Assembly (NCBI GenBank): GCA_964529175.1 | Contig: CAZGVO010000001.1 | Location: 124,001 to 188,000 of the forward strand | Direction: 5' to 3' | From: JAAFJM01 sp964529175 | GTDB lineage: Bacteria; Bacteroidota; Bacteroidia; UKL13-3 | Length of the DNA: 64,000 nt | Shown: piece after piece, positions 17,304-24,939 of the stretch | How positions within the stretch are numbered: position 1 is the stretch's first letter | Layout of the letters: every line of letters begins with the position of its first letter | Notes under the pieces: generated by a model | What the model saw: the letters and a program-made list of their open reading frames with translations, nothing else | The model's database searches: none | Told to the model about the DNA's origin: nothing | Program-made: the position numbers and the translations under genes

Positions 17304-17494
17304 ATTGTAGAAATATTCTTTTTTAAAACGATGATAGATGAAACACACCTCAGTTTGAGCGAAAGTATAAAAAAATATGGAGTTTGGTGCTAGTGACAAA
17401 AAATCAATTCTTCAGCGCAGAGAAGCAGAATTAATTGGGTTTAATAAGTGTAATGAATATGTTTGTGTAAAGGAAAAAATTAAACTAATTAAAA

Positions 17495-17920
17495 TTGAAA
17501 ACTGTTAAAGAACTTGACGATTGGATGACCCAAAATTGCTATAATAATAATTATGCAATCGGTAATAGAAGTATAGACGAAGGTTTAGGATTAGATACGT
17601 TTGGTGGTTTATACATTTGGTATTATACAGAAAGAGGTAAACGACAAGATTTGAATTATTTCCAAACTGAAAAAGAAGCAGTTGAATTTGCTTTTGAAAC
17701 AATCGCAGCCGACAAATTTGCAAAAAGCCATTTAGTAAGTTTTATTAATGACCCAAAAACCTTATTTGAATTAGAATCAGAATTACAGAATAGAAATATA
17801 GAATTTTGGAAAGATGAAATTCCTTATTATGGTATAAATAAACCGACCACACGAGTTTTTGTATTAGGTTGTGACATCAAAAAAGTTTTGGATTTACAAA
17901 GTAAGTATGGTAAAATATAA
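17495..17920 (+). CDS. Hypothetical protein, immunity-protein-like
   Basis: 141 residues if started at TTG 17495; the next in-frame ATG is at residue 11. A small acidic cytosolic protein without signal or membrane segment. The stretch YYTERGKRQDLNYFQTEKEA followed by an acidic helix is like the ERG motif of polymorphic-toxin immunity proteins (Imm59-type), but this is pattern memory only and no toxin gene is adjacent. Codon usage is like the neighbours. If correct, it would be an orphan immunity gene; otherwise unknown. Confidence 0.6.
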   Translation: MKTVKELDDWMTQNCYNNNYAIGNRSIDEGLGLDTFGGLYIWYYTERGKRQDLNYFQTEKEAVEFAFETIAADKFAKSHLVSFINDPKTLFELESELQNRNIEFWKDEIPYYGINKPTTRVFVLGCDIKKVLDLQSKYGKI

Positions 17921-18028
17921 TTTGGTTTTAAACTAGTTTATCTATCTATATGGACTTGATTTATATATCAACCCATTCAAAAAGTTATGTGTACGTAATA
18001 AGCGAATACACCTGTAAAAGCAATAAAA

Positions 18029-18673
18029 ATGCAACAAAAGAATAAAATATACAAAATTGGATTTTACATAATAGTACTTTTAAATTGCTTGCATGTTTAT
18101 GGGCAAAATAAATTGCCAATAACTAATTTAGATATTACTAAACTTCCAAAAGAAATTAAGGTTAGTGGCAAAATAAAAACCGCTGTTAGTTGGAAAGATA
18201 AGTTAGGCAATAATATTGTTATTACTACTGAAACTGGAAAAATAATTAGTAAAAATGATAAATCGGAAGATTACAAAGATGCTGCCCTTTACGCTTACCA
18301 TTATATTATTAATAAAGGCAGTACATATTTGACTTGGAAAATTTATGACTTTATTAAAGAATGTCCTTTTGATATTGAAGTCAGTTTCATAAAAAATACT
18401 TTCCAAATAACCGACTTGAACCACGATGGAATAGCAGAAATATGGTTAATGTATAAAACTGGTTGTAGAAGTGATGTAAGTCCGTATGACATGAAAATAA
18501 TTATGTACGAAGGTCAACAAAAGTATTGTTTAAGAGGGCAAAACAAAGTACAGGTTTCAAAAAAAGAGTTTTATGGAGGTGATTATAAAATTGACAATAA
18601 ATTCAAAAATGGGCCAAAAGAATTTCTAAATTTTGCAAAAAAGCTATGGAATAAAAATATAATAGGATTTTAA
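18029..18673 (+). CDS. Secreted protein, M949_RS01915-like family
   Basis: 214 residues with a signal peptide ending near HVYGQ (residue 26). The central segment ITDLNHDGIAEIWLMYKTGC with the following DVSPYDMKIIMYEG and RGQNKV resembles the Bacteroidota family named M949_RS01915 (labelled surface polysaccharide biosynthesis in databases, without biochemical proof that I know of). DLNHDGIAE is a calcium-loop-like pattern. It should be periplasmic or surface-exposed. The gene stands alone between the immunity-like gene and a gene-free gap. Confidence 0.65.
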   Translation: MQQKNKIYKIGFYIIVLLNCLHVYGQNKLPITNLDITKLPKEIKVSGKIKTAVSWKDKLGNNIVITTETGKIISKNDKSEDYKDAALYAYHYIINKGSTYLTWKIYDFIKECPFDIEVSFIKNTFQITDLNHDGIAEIWLMYKTGCRSDVSPYDMKIIMYEGQQKYCLRGQNKVQVSKKEFYGGDYKIDNKFKNGPKEFLNFAKKLWNKNIIGF

Positions 18674-19366
18674 ATAACTAATAAAAACCTACTATCCGTA
18701 ATCTGAAGCCGATTCTTAGCAAAGGTGACAACGGTTTTAAAATGAGTAATGAGTCTTCAGACTTATTTGAAATAGATGGTGTCAGAGTCCAATAACTTTC
18801 GGACACTATATTTCATTTAAAATCAGAAAAGCGATTCGCGAACTCTTCGTATAGTAATGTGGCGGAAAGGTAGATTGGTTGATAGTTTATAGACGATGGA
18901 CGAAAGAAAAAAATACGAATAACGTCATGCTGAGGAACGAAGCATCTTTATAAGGAGCGGGAAAAGCAAACAACACCATATAAAGTTCCTTCATCCGCTA
19001 TGGCGGAATCAGGATGACGCTCCCGCACCTTTTTATGCTGAATTACTTTTGAAATAATGGAAATGTACATCTTCTTGGCGATAAATGATTACTTGCCATT
19101 AGCCAACTTGGTTGCCAAATAAAGGAGATGCACTGCATGACTCGATTTTTTAAATTATAGCTTTCTAAAAGAGAACATAGTAAAATAATATCAATAGCAG
19201 TAAGCAAGCTAATGTATAAAATTGAAACATATTGCAATAAACGTTCATCACTAAACCAATTTTTCTTTGATTTTTTATATTTTTATATGCATGTTTACAA
19301 CCTCAAAAATAAGTGTCATCATCTAATTTTATGAGTAAATAAACAAGGTTTAATTCTATATCACCC
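18674..19366. other. Gene-free gap of 693 bp
   Basis: I see no convincing gene. It contains the dispersed inverted repeat at 18923-19019. The minus-strand stretch 19043-19260 can be read as about 80 hydrophobic-rich codons (...SDERLLQYVSILYISLL...) but has no ATG start and no family I know; it may be a gene remnant. TTGCCATTAGCCAA near 19095 partly resembles the Crp/Fnr palindrome at 20673 but is not symmetric. Confidence 0.5.
18923..19019. repeat. Dispersed inverted repeat (REP/MITE-like)
   Basis: The element begins CGTCATGCTGAGGAACGAAG and ends with TCAGGATGACG, so its termini CGTCAT/ATGACG are inverted, and inner parts (TTTATA...TATAAAG) can also pair. Its 3' half carries the small hairpin TCCGC-TATG-GCGGA (18994-19007). 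Sequences of this type (GTCATNCTGAGGAACGAAG) are common intergenic repeats in Bacteroidota. It has no coding capacity. Confidence 0.65.
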
Positions 19367-19948
19367 ATGACGGACAAGCATTTTTTAAAAACTATTTTTA
19401 ACGAGCAAAACTTTAGTAAAGAAGACCTTGAAAATATATTGAATCAATACCAAAGAATTGAATTTGCCAAAAACGATTTTTTAATTCAGGAAGATTCAAC
19501 CGCTAATTATTATTACTTTATAGAAAGTGGTTATGTTCGCTCGTATGTAATAGATTTAGATGGAAACGATATTAGTACTAAATTTTTTAGTTCATCAGAT
19601 ATAGTAATTGATTGGCATTCGTACTTTTTAAAAACCAAATGTCGTGAAAATGTGCAAGCCATTACTGCTTGTGTGGCTTGGAAAATTACTTTCGAAAACT
19701 TTATGAAGTTGTTTAAAATAGAAGCTTTTAGAGAGGTTGGGCGTACCCGGTTGGTTAATAATTATTTTGAACTAAAAAATCATTCTATATCAATCATAGC
19801 CGACCCTGCAAAGGAAAGGTATTTAAATTTACTCAAATCGAAACCCGATATTGTTCAAAATGTACCATTGAAACAAATTGCAACGTATTTAGGCATTACC
19901 GATACTTCGTTAAGTAGGATAAGAAAAGAAATTTTAGCAGAAAAATAA
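19367..19948 (+). CDS. Crp/Fnr-family transcriptional regulator
   Basis: 193 residues. The N-terminal cyclic-nucleotide-binding-like beta-roll (about 15-120) lacks an obvious cAMP-phosphate arginine and the Fnr cysteine cluster, so the ligand is unknown. The C-terminal helix-turn-helix is VPLKQIATYLGITDTSLSRIRKE (about 165-187). It is probably a dimeric cytosolic DNA-binding protein. The stop overlaps the start of the membrane protein gene (TAATG), so they are coupled. A palindrome of Crp/Fnr geometry lies at 20673-20688, 5' of the YCII gene, and is a likely target. Confidence 0.92.
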   Translation: MTDKHFLKTIFNEQNFSKEDLENILNQYQRIEFAKNDFLIQEDSTANYYYFIESGYVRSYVIDLDGNDISTKFFSSSDIVIDWHSYFLKTKCRENVQAITACVAWKITFENFMKLFKIEAFREVGRTRLVNNYFELKNHSISIIADPAKERYLNLLKSKPDIVQNVPLKQIATYLGITDTSLSRIRKEILAEK

Positions 19949-20664
19949 TGAGTACTTTAACGCCCTATTTTGTTCCACAATGGATTTCAATACTGTTTAT
20001 GATGGTGATACCAATACCATTTATTTTATTGGTATTGTTTGTCAAAAAACATGTGAATAAAACTGATTATCCACTAGCACTACCAAGTACTGTTGTATTT
20101 TTTATTTTGTACTTCTTATATATTGCCTTGGCTAGTAATTTCGGCTTGTTTAACCAAGTTTTATTTCCACCAAAAGTGCTTTTATTTACCACATTTCCGT
20201 TTGCGTTTTTACTTTTTGGAGTTATTTTTAACTCTAAATTTTATACCAACTTATTGCATCATATAGCCCTTGAAAGCTTAATTAGGCTGCATATTTTTAG
20301 GCTAATAGGCGTGTTTTTTGTATTGCTTGCCTTGCATAATGCTTTACCCAAACCGTTTGCGTTTATTGCAGGTATTGGCGATATGTTAACGGCTATTACA
20401 AGTATTTTTGTAGCTAAAGCTGTAATAAATAAAAAAAGTTATGCTTTAAAACTTACATATTATTGGAACATATTTGGCACCGTTGATATATTATTTACAG
20501 CCATTGCAGCCAATGTTTTAACCAAACTTTCAATTGATACAGGTTCCATGGGTGTTGACTCCTTAGCATTTTTTCCATTTTGTATAATTCCTGCTTTTGC
20601 TCCACCCATTATTTTATTCTTACATTTTTCTACTTTTAAAAAATTGAAACAATTATCCCACTAA
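19948..20664 (+). CDS. Hypothetical polytopic membrane protein
   Basis: 238 residues with about seven predicted membrane helices and short loops (helix 1 at about 10-32, helix 2 at 42-65, helix 3 at 72-90, then four more). No transporter or enzyme motif that I recognise; HHIALESLIRLHIFRLIGV lies in the middle. The start codon overlaps the stop of the Crp/Fnr gene by one base, so the two proteins are made together. A signal-linked membrane partner of the regulator is possible but not shown. Confidence 0.75.
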   Translation: MSTLTPYFVPQWISILFMMVIPIPFILLVLFVKKHVNKTDYPLALPSTVVFFILYFLYIALASNFGLFNQVLFPPKVLLFTTFPFAFLLFGVIFNSKFYTNLLHHIALESLIRLHIFRLIGVFFVLLALHNALPKPFAFIAGIGDMLTAITSIFVAKAVINKKSYALKLTYYWNIFGTVDILFTAIAANVLTKLSIDTGSMGVDSLAFFPFCIIPAFAPPIILFLHFSTFKKLKQLSH

Positions 20665-20672
20665 ATTCACTT

Positions 20673-20688
20673 CTTGCCATATGGCAAG
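20673..20688. promoter_or_regulatory. Crp/Fnr-type operator palindrome
   Basis: CTTGCCATATGGCAAG is a perfect 16-bp palindrome with half sites TTGCC and GGCAA around 4 bases, the geometry of Crp/Fnr sites. Its centre lies about 43 bases 5' of the transcription start expected from the -7 box at 20710-20717, i.e. near the class II activator position (-41.5). A Crp/Fnr regulator gene lies just 5'. Confidence 0.6.
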
Positions 20689-20709
20689 ATTAGATTGAAA
20701 CCACCCATA

Positions 20710-20717
20710 TACTTTTG
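20710..20717 (+). promoter_or_regulatory. Predicted -7 box of the YCII/SRPBCC genes
   Basis: TACTTTTG, a full match to TAnnTTTG, 32 bases 5' of the ATG. There is no TTTG at -33, as expected for a promoter that needs an activator bound at the palindrome 5' of it. Confidence 0.5.
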
Positions 20718-20749
20718 TACCACAATTAACAACTAAACAAAAAAACAAA

Positions 20750-21097
20750 ATGGTACAAACAAATGAATTTATGTTGGTTTTCAGATTCGAGCCAAACAAC
20801 AATTATCAACCAACTGAAGTTGAATTAAACGAAATGCACCAAGCTTGGGGCGCCTTTATTGGCAATATTGCCATACAAGAAAAACTGGTAAGCACTCATC
20901 AATTAAGTTTTGAAGGGAAGCAAATTTTTGCTGACAAATCGGTGGTAGAAGGTATTCATGTGGCAAACAGCCAAACCCTTGGTGGCAACATGATAGTAAA
21001 AGCCAATTCTATAGATGAGGCCACAGAAATGGCTAAAAATTGCCCTATTTTAACAATGGGTGGAACCGTGGAAGTTAGGGCCATTCAACCCATGTAA
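20750..21097 (+). CDS. YCII-related domain protein
   Basis: 115 residues, a single YCII/DGPF-type ferredoxin-like domain: an N-terminal strand (EFMLVFRF), a central helix (NEMHQAWGAFIGNIA) and the C-terminal pattern EATEMAKNCPILTMGGTVEVRAI. Proteins of this kind are cytosolic; some act as enzymes or as partners of ECF sigma factors, but no sigma factor is adjacent. The gene has its own predicted promoter under a Crp/Fnr palindrome and is followed after 32 bp by an SRPBCC protein, often seen with YCII genes. Confidence 0.88.
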   Translation: MVQTNEFMLVFRFEPNNNYQPTEVELNEMHQAWGAFIGNIAIQEKLVSTHQLSFEGKQIFADKSVVEGIHVANSQTLGGNMIVKANSIDEATEMAKNCPILTMGGTVEVRAIQPM

Positions 21098-21129
21098 TCA
21101 ATAATTAAATAATTAATTTAAATAGAAAA

Positions 21130-21663
21130 ATGAAAATGATAATAACAATAATAATAGCAGCTTTAGTAGCATTTATAAGCTTTGGTTTATACAAAGCAAG
21201 CTCTTTAAAAAATATTCAAATAGTAAAATCAATAACCATTAATGGCTCAAAAGAAGAAGTATTTAATATGGTACGTTACTTAAAAAACTTTCCAAAATGG
21301 TCGCCATTTTTAGCAGAAGACCCTACTCAAAAATATGAAGTAAAAGGTGAAGATGGAATGGTTGGAGCTCAATACCATTGGGATGGAAATAGTGGCAAGG
21401 ATTTAGGTTTTCAAGAGATTGTAAAAATAGACACCTTTAGCTTTGTAGGTATGCAATGCGATATTCAAAAACCTTTTGTAGCCAAACCAACATTTAACTA
21501 TTACTTTACTGAAACGGCCAACGGAATAGTGGTAAAACAAGACTTTAAAGTAGAATCTGACCTAGTACCTGCATTTTTTATGTGGTTGTTTGGGGCAAAA
21601 GCCGAAATGGAAAAAACCAATCAAAAAGGATTAGAATTATTGAAAAAAGCTATTGAAAAATAA
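21130..21663 (+). CDS. SRPBCC-family protein with N-terminal membrane anchor
   Basis: 177 residues. A single N-terminal hydrophobic helix (about 3-22) anchors an SRPBCC/START-like domain (IVKSITINGSKEEVFNMVRYLKNFPKWSPF; later VGMQCDIQKPF and KQDFKVES). This helix-grip fold binds hydrophobic ligands; the ligand is not known. It is the last gene of the Crp/Fnr locus and is followed by a terminator. Confidence 0.88.
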   Translation: MKMIITIIIAALVAFISFGLYKASSLKNIQIVKSITINGSKEEVFNMVRYLKNFPKWSPFLAEDPTQKYEVKGEDGMVGAQYHWDGNSGKDLGFQEIVKIDTFSFVGMQCDIQKPFVAKPTFNYYFTETANGIVVKQDFKVESDLVPAFFMWLFGAKAEMEKTNQKGLELLKKAIEK

Positions 21664-21690
21664 AAAACAAAGCTAACCTTAAAACTTTTT

Positions 21691-21736
21691 ACTGCTCTGT
21701 TGGGCCTTAACAAAAAAGCCCAACAGCAGTATTTTT
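21691..21736 (+). terminator. Rho-independent terminator of the YCII/SRPBCC unit
   Basis: CTGTTGGGC (21697-21705) pairs with GCCCAACAG (21718-21726), with extra pairing ACTG/CAGT outside; then ATTTTTTTG. It lies 28 bases after the SRPBCC stop. Confidence 0.9.
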
Positions 21737-21820
21737 TTGTTTAAACTAAACAATACTGCTTAAAGCAACTCCATAATCTCTATAGCGAAACCCTAATGAA
21801 TTTAGAAACAGGCGTTTCGG

Positions 21821-23086
21821 CTACTTTACCCAAAACGGAAAGTTGGCGCAGGCTACTTGCTCATGGGTATCGTAAATGTATACAAACAAACGATAAGCTC
21901 CTTTTTGAAATGGTGCTTTAAAGTTGTAACCATCTTTTAAATTGCCTCTAACAGCAATAGGCACTGCATCTGGTCGTTTTTCGGCATCTCCCCCACTTTT
22001 GGTAAACTCGCTTTCGGGTAATAATTCCCATTTGTATTTTAAGCTTTCCAAATCATTATGGGTTATGTTTAATTGTAAATTGACATTGGCACCTTTTCTA
22101 AACTCCAAACTTTGGTAAGGCAATTGTTTATTTAACAAAAACGAATCAATTTTAGGAGCCCAATATTGAGGAGCACTTCCACTCCAAACTTGCTGCAATA
22201 CATTTACAGCCTCGGTCTGTTTTCCATCTACAAACACACCATACCAAGTAGGTGTAGTTTCTTGTTTTTGTCCCCATAAAAAGGCATACGAACCCATACA
22301 CAAAGCACTATCATTTTGTATGTAATTTACATAACGATCTTTATAAGTAATGGCTTTTTCGGTTGATGTTTGTTCAATGGCAGCACCCCATTTGGTTTTA
22401 GCTACTTCCCAATGTCCGTTTGGACCCCACTCAGTAACCAAATAAGGTTTTTCCCAACCAAACAGTCTAATTTTTTCGGGCAATGCGGGTAAATCGCCAT
22501 AAGTGTTAACACCTAAAATATCAATATCAGGACAAGTTTCTTTAATTAACGAAACCTCTGGCGCATCAATTCCCGCAGTAACCACACAAGTTGGATGGTT
22601 TTTATCTTCTTCGTGAATCATTGCTGCAATGTTTTGCACTGCTTTCCAAACTGAAAAATCGGTATATTCCAAATCTACTTCATTGCCCACACCCCAAAGT
22701 AATAAAGCAGGATGGTTTTTAAACCTATTTACAATGCTTTTGAATTGCTCTACTTGGTCTTGGCAAGCCCATTTGTCGCTGTAATCAAAACCATGACGTT
22801 CAGGAGGCATCCAAAGGCCAAGCATTACGGTTAAACCACGTTTTTGTGCTTCGTCTAAAACTGCTTGTGCATTTTCGGCACCCCAAAGTCTAACTGAATT
22901 TCCGCCAGCAGCTAAAGTTTTATCCATAAACACATCGCCACCTGCACCTTTTACATAAAATGGTTTTCCACCTCTCAACATTTGAAAATTACCAGTAGCT
23001 GTTTTGGTAATTTCCACTTTAATAACTTGCGCCCATACAGTATTTACAAGCACCAACAAAATCCATAAAATTGACCCTTTTTTCAT
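21821..23086 (-). CDS. Secreted glycoside hydrolase, GH2/GH5-like TIM barrel
   Basis: 421 residues with a signal peptide ending NTVWAQ (about residue 20). The barrel (about 35-310) carries the clan GH-A acid/base Glu136 in WGVGNEVDLE and nucleophile Glu219 in YLVTEWGPNG. MLGLWMPPERHGF and GVNTYGDLP are typical of GH2 TIM-barrel or GH5-like proteins. A C-terminal beta-sandwich (about 320-421) may bind glycan. There is no lipobox or T9SS domain, so it is probably periplasmic. It is the last gene of the beta-glucan operon, 5 bp after the GH16 gene. Exact family and linkage specificity cannot be fixed by eye. Confidence 0.82.
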   Translation of the reverse strand: MKKGSILWILLVLVNTVWAQVIKVEITKTATGNFQMLRGGKPFYVKGAGGDVFMDKTLAAGGNSVRLWGAENAQAVLDEAQKRGLTVMLGLWMPPERHGFDYSDKWACQDQVEQFKSIVNRFKNHPALLLWGVGNEVDLEYTDFSVWKAVQNIAAMIHEEDKNHPTCVVTAGIDAPEVSLIKETCPDIDILGVNTYGDLPALPEKIRLFGWEKPYLVTEWGPNGHWEVAKTKWGAAIEQTSTEKAITYKDRYVNYIQNDSALCMGSYAFLWGQKQETTPTWYGVFVDGKQTEAVNVLQQVWSGSAPQYWAPKIDSFLLNKQLPYQSLEFRKGANVNLQLNITHNDLESLKYKWELLPESEFTKSGGDAEKRPDAVPIAVRGNLKDGYNFKAPFQKGAYRLFVYIYDTHEQVACANFPFWVK

Positions 23087-23091
23087 ATTAA

Positions 23092-24933
23092 CTATGGATT
23101 GTTTTTTAAAATTTTAAAATAAAAATATTGCCCTTCATTTTCTAATTGCAGCATATAAGTTCCTGCATTTAACAATGGTAATTGTTTGTTTAACTCATTA
23201 GTATTTTGCACTGAAACAATTTCTTTTCCAACCAAATTAAACAATGAAATTGAACTTGGAACAAAAGGCGCATCTACTTGAATATGGTTATTAAACGGAT
23301 TTGGGAAAACCTTCACATCGTTTTTATTAAAACCAAACTCTTTAACGCCAGTTGTAATAGTTTTGCAAGGTGTTTCTTCTAAAACAAACTCATCAAAATA
23401 AAACACATCGGTATTATTGGTATTTGGTGCAAATAAAAGAACCAATTGGTTAATACTTCCTTCAGGCGTATTGCCATCAGGTTTTAAAATTAATTTAAAG
23501 GTTAGTTCTTCCCAAGCTCTGGTTTTAGTAGTTTTAGCTTGCAATACACAACGTCTTCCTGAAGGATAATCTAATTGAGATAAAGCCCTGTTTTCAAAAT
23601 TAATATTTACCTCAGTGCCAATTGGGGCTGTGGTGTATAATTTCATTTTTAAAATCAGTGTACCATCTTCAAATGCTTTTGCATTGCGAATAACATCGGT
23701 AAAAACAGTTAATGCATCGTAAGTTACACCACCATTTCTATAGTATCTATTACAATATAAAGTATTATTCACACTATCCTTTGACGGATTGGTAGTGGCA
23801 GCTCTATAAGTACCGTTTCCTCCAACCCAATACACTGTTCTTAATGTTTCAATATTATCAATTACACCTTTGCAAGTATCGGGCAAGGCTTTAACAAAAC
23901 GACTGATGGTTTTGGTAGTTGATTGGTAATTGATTGTTACCTTAATGCTATCGCTTTTTAAGCCCCAATTTACTTTTACATTGGGTGTTCCTTGCCCAGA
24001 AACTATTTTAGCATTGGCAGGAACTGTCCAGTTATAAGTGGCACCATTTAACTTTTGCGTATAAAAATCTTTTTGCAAATCAGCTCTTAAAACTGCCTCA
24101 GGACCCGAAATAAAAATATCGTTTAAATTTTGATACACTCTGATATAATCAACTTGTAAAGAAGCTGTATCAGGCGTTGATGCGTTAGGATAACCTAAAA
24201 AATAACCACCCACAGCTAAGTTAATTATAAAGTGAAAGTTGCGGCTATATGGCCACCAAAAATCGGGTAAATCTTTTTTAGTTTTGGTACTGTAAACCAC
24301 ATTATCAACCAACCATTGAATGGTATCGTTTTTCCAAATCAATGAAAAATTATGAAACTCTGATGTAAAATTTCCAGAAGGCAAAGTATAAGACGTACCT
24401 GTATATTTATTATTTGGGGAATAAGCGCCATAATGAATAGTACCGTAAGTATTTTTAGGTTCTTGCCCTTTTCCCTCTATCAAATCTATTTCTCCACTTA
24501 AAGGCCAACTTCCATAATAATTTTCTGTTGGTAAAAACCAAACAGCCGCCCAATATGCCTGACCAATTGGTAAACGCGCTCTTACATCAATTCTACCCGA
24601 AGCAAAATCAAATTTGTTCATAGATCGTATTCTGCCAGAACTATATGCACTATTTCCAATATTCTCCTTTTTGGCATTGATATTTAACATACCATTAGCA
24701 ACAGTAATATTTCCTTTTTGGTATGATTGGCGTTCATCGTTACCCCAACCGCACAAGCTTGGACAGCCATCGCCAATTTGGTATTCCCAAAAATTGGTAT
24801 CTAATTGCGTGCCATTAAACTCATCGGACCACCGCAAAAAATCTTGCGCAAATAATCCTAAAGGGGCTGCAAAAAGAAAAGTAAGGAATAATTTATATAT
24901 GTTCATGCTGAAAGCTTGATTTGTTATTTTCAT
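23092..24933 (-). CDS. T9SS-secreted GH16 beta-glucanase (laminarinase-like)
   Basis: 613 residues. The signal peptide ends at GLFAQ (residue 30); an in-frame ATG at 24906 gives a shorter, more typical signal. The GH16 domain covers about 32-270, with the catalytic motif GEIDLIEG (Glu148 nucleophile, Glu153 acid/base) and GRIDVRARLP before it, as in endo-beta-1,3-glucanases. A PKD/Ig-like module follows (about 275-350, NWTVPANAKIVSGQG), then a beta-sandwich with glycan-binding look (about 365-525). The end (VFPNPFNNHIQV...) is a T9SS type A sorting domain. It should cut polymer at or outside the cell surface. It lies 6 bp after the GH3 gene. Confidence 0.92.
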   Translation of the reverse strand: MKITNQAFSMNIYKLFLTFLFAAPLGLFAQDFLRWSDEFNGTQLDTNFWEYQIGDGCPSLCGWGNDERQSYQKGNITVANGMLNINAKKENIGNSAYSSGRIRSMNKFDFASGRIDVRARLPIGQAYWAAVWFLPTENYYGSWPLSGEIDLIEGKGQEPKNTYGTIHYGAYSPNNKYTGTSYTLPSGNFTSEFHNFSLIWKNDTIQWLVDNVVYSTKTKKDLPDFWWPYSRNFHFIINLAVGGYFLGYPNASTPDTASLQVDYIRVYQNLNDIFISGPEAVLRADLQKDFYTQKLNGATYNWTVPANAKIVSGQGTPNVKVNWGLKSDSIKVTINYQSTTKTISRFVKALPDTCKGVIDNIETLRTVYWVGGNGTYRAATTNPSKDSVNNTLYCNRYYRNGGVTYDALTVFTDVIRNAKAFEDGTLILKMKLYTTAPIGTEVNINFENRALSQLDYPSGRRCVLQAKTTKTRAWEELTFKLILKPDGNTPEGSINQLVLLFAPNTNNTDVFYFDEFVLEETPCKTITTGVKEFGFNKNDVKVFPNPFNNHIQVDAPFVPSSISLFNLVGKEIVSVQNTNELNKQLPLLNAGTYMLQLENEGQYFYFKILKNNP

Positions 24934-24939
24934 GGTATC

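Noticed and set aside
17956..17971. TTGATTTATATATCAA as an Fnr site
   Set aside because: The half sites TTGAT/ATCAA are 6 bases apart, not 4, and the sequence is in an AT-rich region where such near-palindromes occur by chance.
19043..19237. Minus-strand frame of 64 codons rich in hydrophobic residues
   Set aside because: It starts only at TTG, has no recognisable family and lies next to a dispersed repeat; at best a remnant.
21742..21820. GAAAC...GTTTC pairing as terminator of the beta-glucan operon
   Set aside because: The stem is short, the loop long and no T run follows on the minus strand.
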